Assembly (NCBI RefSeq): GCF_019175285.1
Contig: NC_056529.1
Location: 20,491,907-20,555,906, forward strand
Length of the DNA stretch: 64,000 nucleotides
Direction of reading: 5' to 3'
Source: Sceloporus undulatus
Taxonomy: Eukaryota; Chordata; Lepidosauria; Squamata; Phrynosomatidae
In this document: in pieces, positions 54,502 through 64,000 of the stretch
Layout: each line of letters starts with the position of its first letter
Numbering within the stretch: the stretch's first letter is position 1
Notes under the pieces: model-generated
The model's input: the letters and a program-made list of their open reading frames with translations, nothing else
Told to the model about the DNA's origin: nothing
Databases searched by the model: none
Position numbers and translations under genes: made by a program

Positions 54502-54950
54502 GCCTCCGCCTCCTCTGCCTCCCGGTGCGTCAAAAGGCGCAGGGCGCACGGAGCGGGCCTCGCTCGGGGAGCTTCTCCGGCCCAAAGCAGAGCCCGGGAG
54601 AAGGAGGCCGGCCTCTCGGGGAGGGACCCAGGCACCAAGGACCCGGCTGCGGGGCTCCTCCGACCCGCAGCACGCTTCCAAAGGCCGCCTCTCCCGATGC
54701 TGCTGGGGCTGAAGAAGGAGAAAGGCTTTTGAAGCGCCGGCCGGCAAAGAAGAAGAAGAAGAGGAGGAGGAGGGAGGGAAGGAAGGAAGGAAGGAGGGGC
54801 CAAGCAGGCCTCGGGGGCGCGCCTCGGTCGGGAGCGAGCAGCAGAAGGAGGAGGAGGAGGAGGAGGAGAGCAGGCGCTTCCCTCAGGAGCCATCCTCATC
54901 ATCCTCATCCTCCTCCTCCTCAGCCCCGAAAGGAGAGGATCCCAGGGTTT
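53930..54950 (-). promoter_or_regulatory. SLC7A5: CpG-island promoter and 5' UTR of SLC7A5
   Basis: A GC-rich, CpG-rich block covers exon 1 and about 450 bp upstream, in sharp contrast with the AT-rich flanks. No TATA box stands out, as expected for a housekeeping-type CpG-island promoter. Upstream of the ATG the coding strand carries a long pyrimidine tract made of CTT and CCT repeats (about 54750-54870). The start of transcription cannot be fixed from sequence alone. Confidence 0.75.
53982..54501 (-). CDS. SLC7A5: SLC7A5 coding exon 1 (residues 1-173, start codon)
   Basis: Codes for the cytosolic N-terminus and TM1 to TM3. The start chosen is the ATG at 54501-54499, in a GGAGGCATGG context (G at -3 and +4). 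It is the first in-frame ATG and gives a length six residues short of human. Conserved sequence begins at [20 protein letters not shown] (residues 44-63). The exon ends CTG TGC GTC C before the donor GTGAGTAG (53981-53974), phase 1. The frame stays open upstream of the ATG for about 80 codons with no ATG, probably because the 5' UTR is GC-rich. Confidence 0.95.
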
Positions 54951-55016
54951 AGGGGCTCTGGCCTGGAAAAGGGAGAGAGGGCACCTCCGGATCCTAAGAA
55001 TGTAGGCCTGGTCACA

Positions 55017-55619
55017 GTATAGAGAGAGAGATCATAGATATCATAGATAGAGATATACATGTGCATATATGACACACACACACACACATATATATAAAGA
55101 TAAACGTATATTATATTCATACACATATAGATGGATAGATAGATATTATATAATATACAGTACTGTACATAGACATAGATAGATAGACATAGACATATAC
55201 TGTATCACATAGATAGACATATATATATATATATATATAATACACATTATATACATACACATATTATGTATTCATACACACACACACACACACACATATA
55301 TATCTATTCCAGATAGTATATGCCTGTGTGTATAAATATGACGTGTGTGTTACATATTCATATACTTTATACACACACATTATATACACACATTATGTTA
55401 TGTATTGATATATTCATACACACACACATTCAATAGCATATGCATGTATGTATATATATGTGTGTGTGTGTATTATGTATTCATACATATTCAGATACAC
55501 ACACACACACACACTCCAGATAGTGTGTGTGTGCATATGTACACATGCATGAACATATATATACACATATATATTCCAGATAGTGTATGCACATGTGTAT
55601 ACTATTATTTTGTGTCTGT

Positions 55620-55653
<34 letters not shown>

Positions 55654-55665
55654 GGGGTATGATTT
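55017..55665. repeat. Compound microsatellite block upstream of the promoter
   Basis: About 650 bp of (GA)n, (ATAG)n, (CA)n, (TA)n and (TGTATA)-type repeats with almost no unique sequence between them. It begins directly upstream of the CpG island. Confidence 0.9.
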
Positions 55666-55674
55666 TTATATTGC

Positions 55675-55875
55675 CATATTGATTTCTGTGTTGCCATAAG
55701 TGAGAACCCACTGGAAGGCACACAACAACAGAGTATAGGATTGTTAGAATGAAAACAGCAACACAATTGCAAACAGTCCAAACACACACACTCAGATTTA
55801 AGTATTTTCAACGTTTACAATCGCGCTGCAGTTTTAATGCTAGCACTGCTAGTTTGTTGTGTGCCTTCCAGTGGT

Positions 55876-55922
<47 letters not shown>

Positions 55923-56017
55923 GTGTGTGTTTTTGCTGTTTGCAATCATGTTGCTGCTTTAATTCCAACAACACTACAGTCTGTTGTCGTCGTGTGCCTT
56001 TCAGTGTTAGTTTTCTG
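55675..56017. repeat. SINE tail pieces in inverted order with (GT)n
   Basis: A plus-oriented tail (GCCATAAGTGAGAACCCACT, GGAAGGCACACAACAACAG) at 55690 and reversed tails (GTTGTGTGCCTTCCAGTGG at 55856, GTCGTGTGCCTTTCAGTG at 55988). CAGCAACACAATTGCAAAC at 55759 is inverted as GTTTGCAATCATGTTGCTGC. Confidence 0.65.
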
Positions 56018-56235
56018 AGGGTGTTTTGGGGCTCTGTGCCCATGTTCTAGAAGAGTGTCTTCCTGACGTTTCGCCAACATCTGTGACTGGCATCTTGAGA
56101 GAAATGCCATAGACTCTCTTGAGAGACGCTGGCGAAACGTCAGGAAGAAGCTCTTCTAGAACATTGGCCACAGAGCCCCAAAACACCCTCAAAAAACTAT
56201 GGATGCCATCGGCCACAAAAGCCTTTGACTTCACA
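56018..56235. mobile_element. Foldback repeat E, copy inside a SINE
   Basis: GTGTCTTCCTGACGTTTCGC at the left, GGCGAAACGTCAGGAAGAAG at the right, ending GCCTTTGACTTCACA. It splits a tRNA SINE tail, with TGCCTTxCAGTG on both sides. Confidence 0.8.
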
Positions 56236-56453
56236 TTGCCTTCCAGTGGCTTCTGTTTTACAACAATGGCCCTAAGGCAAACCTATCCTGTTTGTTTGTT
56301 TTTCCCCTGGCAAGATCTGCTCAAAGGAGGTTTGCCTTCGCCATCCTCTGAGGCTGAGAGAGTGTGACATGAGAAGGTCATCCAGTGGGTTTCCGGCTGA
56401 TCAAGGAGAATCAAACCCTGGTCTCCAGAGCCGGAGCCCAACACTCAAACCAT
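56236..56453 (-). mobile_element. tRNA-derived SINE
   Basis: ATTGCCTTCCAGTGGCTTCT, CCTCTGAGGCTGAGAGAGTG and AATCAAACCCTGGTCTCCAG. Confidence 0.88.
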
Positions 56454-56454
56454 G

Positions 56455-56520
56455 CCAGGATTCCATAGCAATTAAAGCGGTGTCAAACTGGATTGTATCT
56501 GCAGTGCAGACGCAGCCTGA
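56455..56520. mobile_element. Palindromic MITE, terminal half
   Basis: AATTAAAGCGGTGTCAAACT then TCTGCAGTGCAGACGCAGCC. Confidence 0.75.
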
Positions 56521-57599
56521 GCAGCAAAACAAAATGCAAGGGCTTCCCATTGCTCTCTCTCTCTCTCAACTTCCGATCCGTTGCCCTTTTGCCAGGTCAA
56601 ATGCCAAAGGAGGCATTGCTGAAGTCAAGAGACACCCGGAGTGAACTTCTCCTGTTGCAACAGGCAACTTAAGCTGGTCTCCGCAGAAGCCGGGTATCGC
56701 TTTACCCCACTTTATATCTCCTGCTTGCCCTTCCCAAGCAAGGACATACAGTATATATATCTGTGTTATATAGATATATAGATGCTGTGTTGTTATGCAT
56801 GGGGAGTGTGCATGTTTTCTTGGGGGGGGGGTTTGACAATTTTCAGACAATCATTTTACATATTTAAAAAAAATACATGTTAACATACAATAGTAATACT
56901 AATACATCTAAACCATACAACTATTTGCTATCATTGTCTTCTTTTATGACTTCCTTGGTTTCTCTGCAAAGTAAATGCATAGAAAAGGAGATGCTTATCG
57001 ACTTTTCTTTTCGTTTTGGTAAAAAATAAAGTAACTCTGCAACATTTGTTGCAAAACTGGGTGTGTGCATGTTTCAGTTGCATAAAGATACTCGCACACT
57101 CGCACATGCACAGAGCGCACAGCCACTTGCAGCCACTGGAACATGCTTTCTTTGCATGGCGGTAGCCAAAAAGCCCCAGCCCTTCCCTGGTATGTGCCTG
57201 AGCATGTTAACCTTGGGGCTATGCGCCTAACATGCGCTTGGTATCTCTCAAGGAAGGGTGGACACTGTGTGAACAAGGAACACAAAAGGAAACCCGGGCA
57301 GCGTTTGTTAAAAGCCTATGTGCAAAGTCCTTTCCAGCTTAATGCTAATGCTCAGGGCATGCCGGAACAGTATGTTCCCTTATGAAACAGATATGAAAAA
57401 GCGCACAACTATTTCTCTTTCCCATAGATTCTGTTTTTCAGGGTCGGGAGGTCATTTTGGAGTTTGTGACCTCTTCCTCTTGTGAGAAATGGCCGGCCTT
57501 GGTTTTTAAACAGCACTGATCGCGCAAAAGAAATCATTCTTGTCGCACATCGGTCCAGACTGTGCTGCTTCATTCTAACAACTTGGATTCACAGTAAGT

Positions 57600-57735
57600 C
57601 GTTGTACTTTATTATGATTACTATTGAAGTTTATTTATATAGCGCCATAAGTTTTGCACAGCACTTTATATAATCATCCAGAACAAGATAAAACCTGCCT
57701 GCGGCGTACAATCTAAAACCACAAAACACAACATT
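57600..57735 (-). mobile_element. L2-like LINE 3' end
   Basis: GTTTATTTATATAGCGCCAT, CAGCACTTTATATAATC and CCTGCGGCGTACAATCTAAA. Confidence 0.6.
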
Positions 57736-57936
57736 TTTAAAACAACCCATGTATCCATTAAAATTGCTCTAAAACTATAAACTATGGGAAAGCAATACAG
57801 ACTTAATCTGAACTGTCCTGAGATATCGGGCTGTAATCTGAAATGCTTCCATAAACAAATGCGTCTTCAATCTGGACTTGAAATTGCCTAAGGAAGTAAT
57901 AGTCCACAATGCTGTTTGCCATTCAGGTCCAAAACA

Positions 57937-58146
57937 CACTGCAGAAATCAACCAGTTTGAGACCGCTTTAACCGCTCTGGTTCAATGCTAGGAAATTCTG
58001 GGAACTATAGTTTTGTGAGACATTTAACCTTCTCTATCAGAGAGCGCTCTGGTGCCACAGCAAACTACAATCCCAGGATTCCCTAGCAGCGATCCAAGGC
58101 AGCTAAAGTGGTCCCAAACTGGATTATTTCTGCAGTGTGTTCTGGC
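57937..58146. mobile_element. Palindromic MITE, full length
   Basis: CACACTGCAGAAATCAACCA and GGATTATTTCTGCAGTGTGT ends with GCAAACTACAATCCCAGGAT internally. Confidence 0.9.
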
Positions 58147-58619
58147 CTTTAGTTAACTATAATTTATGGCAATTTATCAGGATGAGTGATCTCCAAAAGC
58201 CCCTCATATCCACTGCTTTGCTCACATCTTGCAAACTCAGCCATGGCATACCTCCTCCATATTTTGGAGATTTGGTGTGATTTGTTACTGGAGAAAGACA
58301 TGTATATAGCTTGGGAATTTGGGTTTTTTTGGGGGGGACTCTGTGACTTTGCACCAAAGCCCTAGAAGTGAATTTATGGGGTTCTTTTAATCTGTCATTT
58401 TTCTAAAGCACAGTTTTATGGGGTTTTCTGTGATCAGATTCTGCCCTCTAGTGACTCTTCCTCTAAACTCAAATGTTTTGAGAACTGCCATATGCTTTCG
58501 CTTACATGTGTGTATTTTTATCTGGGTTAATTTTCGTAAGCCTCTGGGGAAAAGGCAGCATACTCCTAAAGGCACAGCCTTTACGTGGTACGTTCCATAA
58601 ATTATTTGCCCATATTAAT

Positions 58620-58862
58620 CATGCAAATAGTGATTCCACCTAAACATTAGGAAGAACGTCCTGATGGTAACATCCTGGTGTTCAATAGTGGAATTGGCTG
58701 CCTCAAAGGGTGGTGGGGTCTCACTCTTTGGAAGTTTTTAGACAGAGGTTGGATGGCCATCCATCGCAGGGAGTGCGTTGACTGTGCGTTCCTGCATGGC
58801 AGAATGGGGTTGGATTGGATAGCCGCTTGGGGTCTCTTCCAACTCTATGATTCAATGTGTTG
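58620..58862 (+). mobile_element. CR1 LINE 3' UTR
   Basis: AACATTAGGAAGAACGTCCT, AGAGGTTGGATGGCCATCCA, GTTGGATTGGATAGCCGCTT and TTCCAACTCTATGATTCAAT. Confidence 0.93.
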
Positions 58863-59384
58863 CATAATGAAGAAGGGTTTTCTCTCTTCCAGCCTCAGCA
58901 GTGGAACACTGTAAGGGATGATCGGTGTATTCTTTCCTTTCTGAAAGAGGAAAATGGGAGCCCCATAAATAGCTTCCAAAAGACTGTCCATTTCTAAGAA
59001 CCCCACCCCCCCAGCCAGAATGGATACTGGGTTGGATTCTCCAAAAATATTCCTCAAAGCACTGTCCTGGCTGACTGCAGCAGCAATGCCGAAAGCAGAG
59101 GTCCCTTGGGAGTTGGCATGATTCCTGTGGCTCTGGAGCTCCAGAGAACATCCCAAGTTGCAGCCCTCTCCATTTCTCTCCTTGTACCATGCTGCGGCGC
59201 ATGAACCGCCAACTTTGCTTTTGGCACAGGAGGCTACAGAAGAGCGCCCAGCCTCCCAAGGGTTAGCATTCCTGCCAGCTGTTCTCAAGGGGCAGAGCCA
59301 TGCCAACAACACTTTCAGGATTCTCCATGGACTTTGGATTGCAGTGGTCTCTGGTTTTGCTGTATATGGCACCATTGAAAGGAT

Positions 59385-59573
59385 GCTTTTGGGGTTAGAT
59401 TCCAAGCTTGGCCACAAAACACACTGGGTGACTCTAGCAAGTCACATTCTCTCAGCCTCAGAGGGTGGCAATGGCAAACCCCTATGAGGAAATGTGCCAA
59501 GAAAACCCCATGACAGGTTCACCTTAGGGTTGCCAAAAGTTGGAAGCAATTTGAAGGCACACAACAACAATAT
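59385..59573 (+). mobile_element. tRNA-derived SINE
   Basis: GGGTTAGATTCCAAGCTTGG (B box), ACACTGGGTGACTCTAGCAA and tail CAATTTGAAGGCACACAACA with AAC. Confidence 0.9.
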
Positions 59574-59611
59574 ATGGCTGCCAGATCTTCAGGCCCTTTG
59601 ACCCTCGTTCA

Positions 59612-59822
59612 TTTTGTTGTTGCTGTGTGCCTTCAAGTCGTTTCTGACTTGTGGCGTCCCTAAGGCCAAACTATTGTGGGTTTTACTTGGCAAGTTTCTT
59701 CAGAGGGGGTTTGCCATTGCCTTCCTCCGAGAGCAATAGCCTGTAACTTGCCTAACGTCATCCAGTGCATTTCATGGCTGAACAGGGACAATTCAGACTC
59801 AGATCTAATGCTCTCACTGTAA
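59612..59822 (-). mobile_element. tRNA-derived SINE, tail-to-tail with the previous copy
   Basis: TTTTGTTGTTGCTGTGTGCC, TTCAAGTCGTTTCTGACTTG, TGGCGTCCCTAAGGCC. The head is diverged. Confidence 0.88.
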
Positions 59823-60559
59823 AATTCTGCCTGTTTTTCAACCTGTTTTATTTGTCCCTTTCACAGAAAAGGGTTAGGGGATTATTTCTCACAGGGAGCT
59901 TTGAAGTCATAATGCAAAAGGTAGAAAATAGCAGCTCTTGACTCCTCGCCCTCTATTACCTCTGCATTCAAGCCACCGAACCTTTGAAGGGGATTTGATT
60001 ATAAAAATGAGTGCTCCATGTGCTAATGCTCAGACAAGTGGAGTTTGTCATATCAAAGGGACTCCTTTCTTCCCTGTGGCACAACTACACTCCAAAGTAA
60101 AGTGGACCCAGGGCTGAAAGATAATGCAGAAGCAACTTGTGGTTGCTTGTTCCAAAATGTATTTACTACACTCAAATACAAGGTCTCTTCTTCTATCTTA
60201 CATCTGGAGCAGACTAACCTGCAAGAGATTTGTTTTAAGACCTAATCCTACAGCAGACAGTTTTCATGGAACTAAGGACACTTTTTCCTGATCCCAAAGT
60301 ATCTTTAGTTTTGAAAGTTATCTGTTTAGTGCTTGTAAAGGTGTGTGTTTTTAAAAAATAAATTGTTCCTAAAACTCATGACACTGTTGGAGAAGTCACA
60401 GGTTGGCTTTACTCATTGCAGTGTTTCAATATTGACTTGTTGTCTTCTATGTTATTTTCATTATCCCCCCCCAATTACTCTATAAAGTTCCCCCGAGAAG
60501 TAATTTGAATAAAGGAAATAAAAATGATTCACCAACTGGGTGACTCTGTCCCTGCCTTT

Positions 60560-60680
60560 TGAAATAGAACATGGCATATGTTAATGTTTTTAACTGTCAT
60601 ACTTCACATTGTTTTAGATGTTTGAGTCCCACTTGGGAAAAGGTGGGATACAAATGATGTGAAAACATAAAATAAAACTT
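60560..60680 (+). mobile_element. L2-like LINE 3' end
   Basis: TGTTTTTAACTGTCATACTT, AAAAGGTGGGATACAAATGA and an A-rich tail. Confidence 0.55.
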
Positions 60681-60884
60681 CCAGCTCAATCCTGATCTTT
60701 GTGAGGCACAGATTAGTTGGAAAGCAGGGATGTCTGTGAGGGTCTCACAAACATACAAAAGCTCAGCACCATTCCCATTAATGGTGGGAATCATGTCCCT
60801 CACCAGATATTGTTGGACTGGAGCTCCCCTAAGGGTTTTCCTGAGCTTTGAGATCTGCTGGAGTGACCCTGCTCTGGCCAATAC

Positions 60885-61352
60885 ACCGAGGCAGGATCCA
60901 AGAAAGATATTGGCAAGCCGGAGAGGATCCAGAGGAGCCAGCCAAACCAAAATAGTGAAAGGTCTGGAAACCACCTATGAGGAGCAGCTTCGGGAAATGG
61001 GTATGTTTAACTAGGAGATGAGATGGTTAAACATGATGGCCATGTTTAAATGTTTGAAGGGATGTCATGGTGAAGATGGAGCTAGCATGTTTTCTGCTGC
61101 TCCAGAGCAATGGATGCAACTATAGGAAAAGAGATTCCACCTCAACATTAGGAGGAAGTTCCTGACACTAAGAGATGTTCGACAGTGGAATACACTGCCT
61201 CAGGGAGTGATAAAGTCTCCTTCTTTGGAGGTTTTTAAACAGAGGCTGGATGGCCATCTGTCACAGCAAGTGCTTTGTGTATTCCTACCTGGCAGAATGG
61301 GTTTGGACTGGATGGCTCTTGGGGTCTCTTCCAACTCTATGACTCTATGAAG
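60885..61352 (+). mobile_element. CR1 LINE 3' UTR, long copy
   Basis: CAAAATAGTGAAAGGTCTGG, TATGAGGAGCAGCTTCGGGA, GGCCATGTTTAAATGTTTGA, AACATTAGGAGGAAGTTCCT and terminal CTATGACTCTATGA. It is the longest CR1 3' end here. Confidence 0.95.
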
Positions 61353-61356
61353 ACAT

Positions 61357-62210
61357 GTGCAATGGAAAGCCATGACTTGGCTCACAGACCCCACAGCAAG
61401 ATTTCACACCATGGTCTCAATGTGTTGCCTTCTGATCCAAACTCAGAAATTCCAATGGGAAGAAGAGAGAAAGAAAGACCAAGTTTTGGCCCAGGCAATC
61501 CAGCAACCGTCCGGATCTTCCCTCAGAAGGCCCCTCAACACTTTTAAATAACCAGCAATTTGTAGTATAAAATATGCTCAGTAGACAGTTTGCTTGGTAC
61601 TTTTTATAGTTGCTGCTCAAGCGAACAGGCAAATACAATGGTATTCAAAACAGCGTTTGCTTTTGGAGTACATGTTTCGTGCCGTCCAAGAGCATAATGA
61701 ACCGTTACATTATTCTTTAGTGAATACGGCTCTCGACACAGTGGGCTAGTGTTCTTCTGCGCCAATGCAATTCAGGAGAATTTTTATCTAGTCAAAGGCT
61801 CTCTCCATACAACGAAACAGTCCATTTCCCCCCATGAAATGACTTCTAACAACAGAAGGGAGATGTTCACTAATATGAATTGTGTTTAACCAATTCACTA
61901 TCTCAAAGTGTTTTAAAGTGTAACAGCTTGTATATTCTTTTTGCCTAGTATTCTAAGCCTGGGGGTGGGGTGGGGAAATATATTAATCCCACCCAAATCC
62001 CAACATTGCCCTATTATCTAATCTGAAGCACATTTAACATGTTTAACGTATTAGAAGCAGGAATACAGAGTGCATAAAGGTATATATTATAAATACACAG
62101 GCACAAGAACTAGCCGAGAAATAAGCTTCAGTAAGATAAAGGCGAATCAGAGACACAAGCCTGAAGGACAGAAGTTGAGCCCGTCTTTGAAATGTATTCT
62201 ATGTGCTAAC
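61357..62210. other. Upstream flank, mostly unique
   Basis: No repeat recognised and no convincing open frame. It could contain distal regulatory sequence or part of a neighbour's untranslated region. Confidence 0.4.
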
Positions 62211-62420
62211 CTGCAGAAATAATCCAGTTTAAGACTACTTTAACTGCCCTGGTTCAATGCTAATGATTTCTGGGAACTGTAGTTTTGTGAGACACTGAGC
62301 CTTCTCTATCAGAGAGAGCTCTGGTGACACAATAAACTACAATTCCCAGGATTTCCTAGCACTGAGAAAGGACAGATAAAGCGGTCTCGAACTGGATTAT
62401 TTCTGCAGTGTGTTTTCAAC
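62211..62420. mobile_element. Palindromic MITE, full length
   Basis: CTGCAGAAATAATCCAGTTT and GAACTGGATTATTTCTGCAG ends, AATAAACTACAATTCCCAGG internally. Confidence 0.9.
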
Positions 62421-62529
62421 CCTGGGTGGATCACCCAACACCATCCCAAGTGAAACAAAGAAAGCTGTTATTTCCTATAATGTAACAAAACCATTATGTG
62501 CACCAAACCAAGCTCATCTCCTTCCACAA

Positions 62530-62645
62530 GAAGTGAGAATCATGTGGCCTCCAGAAACTGTTGGATTACAAGTCCCAGCAGCCCTAGCCAAAACAGCCAA
62601 TGCTGGGAGCTGCAGCCCAATAGCATTTGGAAGGTTACATGATTC
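62530..62645. mobile_element. Short palindromic MITE
   Basis: GTGGCCTCCAGAAACTGTTG, CAAGTCCCAGCAGCCCTAGC and the complementary AATGCTGGGAGCTGCAGCCC. Confidence 0.65.
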
Positions 62646-64000
62646 CTAGCCCTGCCTCACAGAGCCTCCCAAAATAAATTATTCTGAAGACCTCCGCAAT
62701 GACATCAGCCATATTCTAATTCCTAGCCTTGCCTTAACACAGTCTCTCAAAAGAAAATTAGTCTGAAGACATCTGTGTTGGCATCAGCCATATTCTAACG
62801 TCTGCCAAGCTCAAGTTATATTTGGCATGAAAGTCCGCTGGCCCATATCCTCGCAGAATAGAAGCTCTGTGTTTCTCCAATGGAATAGATGCCCAAAGCT
62901 GGGGCAAAAAAATGAGTCAGGACCAAACAGTCATATTGGGAAGAATGTGAGATGTATGCAATGACACACATGTAAACAATTACACATATGTAAACAGAAA
63001 CAGTCATAGCAAGCAAAGCTGGCAGAAAATGCTTTCCATGTTACCCTGTCATTTGTAAAAATGTTATCTGTGAAGTGTTTACACATCTGTTATGTAACTG
63101 TTCCCATAAAGTTTACAATGCACTTCAAGTACCAGCTTAAAAAAACACAGTATGGTTTGTTTTTCCTTTGATACCAAAATACTAAAGCTGTTAACAGAGA
63201 GCTTCCCAATCCTATTATGCTATATTTGAGCAAATCTGAACAAGACTTTAATGCAAAAAGCTACCGATTGATTCTGGCACATGCCAGATTTCAGAGCAGT
63301 CTCAGCAGAAGAGACATACAGGCGTGTTATCGACAGTACATGCGCATAAATGCTCTTATTTAAAGTGTGACTTGACAGACTGAAAAAAGATCTGTTTTTT
63401 TGTCTCCTAATAAAGTGCACATGTGCAAGTCCTAACCACTTCAGTATATATACTATATGCGCACACTAAGAGCCCTGTATACCTTTCTGTTGAACCTGAT
63501 CCTGTTATGAAATTGTTTCCAAGTAAGCATACTTATGATCATCCTCTGACATCTCCTTAAATCCACTGATTCAGGGAAGAAGGCACTTTTAGTGTGTTGT
63601 CTGGATCCAAAGTATCTACAACAAAACAGCTCTGCTGTGCACCAAAGATAAAGCGAACAGGAAGATAACTGCTATAATGTTAGAGCTGACACAGTTCAGA
63701 GGTAGATAGTACTGGGCCACATGGGCCAAGATAAAGACCAGATCGTTCACAAAAGTAAAACAATGCCATGTATTTCCTAAAAGAAAGCTATGCTTTGTTG
63801 ATCTTCTTTCTTCAAATACATCCTTCTGGGCACATCTTTTGCCGCTACTCAGCTTGTGGAGCAGAGGAGTTGCCGGGAGAAAGAAAAGGAGATACAGAGA
63901 AGTCTCCATGCTGAACAAGGCTAGGAATTCTAAGTGACACAAGTTTTCAATTACTCCAGGGAGAAAAGATTTAGTCAAAGCAAGTCCTTGTAGTACAGAA
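62646..64000. other. Upstream flank, no gene recognised
   Basis: AT-rich, repeat-poor sequence. The 120-codon minus-strand frame at 63616-63978 is hydrophobic but resembles no family I know. A CCTAGCC / AGTCTGAAGACxTC duplication lies at 62650-62780. Confidence 0.4.

Noticed and set aside
54502-54747. N-terminal extension of LAT1 upstream of the ATG
   Set aside because: The frame is open but has only non-ATG starts. The ATG at 54501 has a good context and gives the expected protein length.
54230-55022. Long plus-strand frames in the CpG island
   Set aside because: GC-rich sequence opposite SLC7A5 exon 1 lacks stops by composition. The products are low-complexity Arg, Ala, Pro and Gly-rich.
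63616-63978. 120-codon hydrophobic minus-strand frame at the window edge
   Set aside because: No match to CA5A, BANP or another expected neighbour, and no splice or motif support.

Overview
This window looks like nuclear DNA from a squamate reptile, most likely a lizard. The evidence is a vertebrate intron-exon gene embedded in squamate-style repeats: tRNA-headed and 5S-rRNA-headed SINEs with (ACA)n tails, CR1 and L2-like LINE 3' ends, and short Tigger, hAT and palindromic MITEs. The genus cannot be read from the sequence.

One protein-coding gene is supported: SLC7A5 (LAT1, the light chain of the LAT1-4F2hc large neutral amino acid exchanger), complete on the minus strand. Ten coding exons run from the ATG at 54501 to the TAA ending at 14049. 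Every junction has an AG acceptor and a GT donor, and the phases join to give a 501-residue protein (human 507). Exon 1 lies in a CpG island (about 53930-54950), which is also the promoter region. The 3' UTR runs from 14048 to about 13180, with a clear AATAAA at 13203-13198.

Layout: 1-13180 is sequence downstream of the gene, repeat-rich with no recognisable gene. 13180-14104 is the terminal exon. 14105-25120 holds exons 9 to 3 in a compact cluster. 25121-39695 (intron 2) and 39822-53981 (intron 1) are two introns of about 14 kb packed with SINEs and MITEs. 54950-55660 is a long microsatellite block directly upstream of the promoter. 55660-64000 is upstream flank with SINEs, CR1 pieces and MITEs. 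In mammals the neighbours of SLC7A5 are KLHDC4 and CA5A; neither is visible here.

The most interesting material is structural. A foldback repeat family carries a hammerhead-ribozyme-like core. A pair of about 400-bp inverted repeats flanks the phase-symmetric exon 2. Two SINE families with different heads share the same tail. There are head-to-tail 5S-SINE arrays, datable nested insertions, a strong solitary hairpin at 7579-7668, and a degenerate minisatellite that abuts the exon 1 splice donor. I found no CRISPR array, no functional tRNA or rRNA gene, and no retroviral or capsid-bearing element that I could support.
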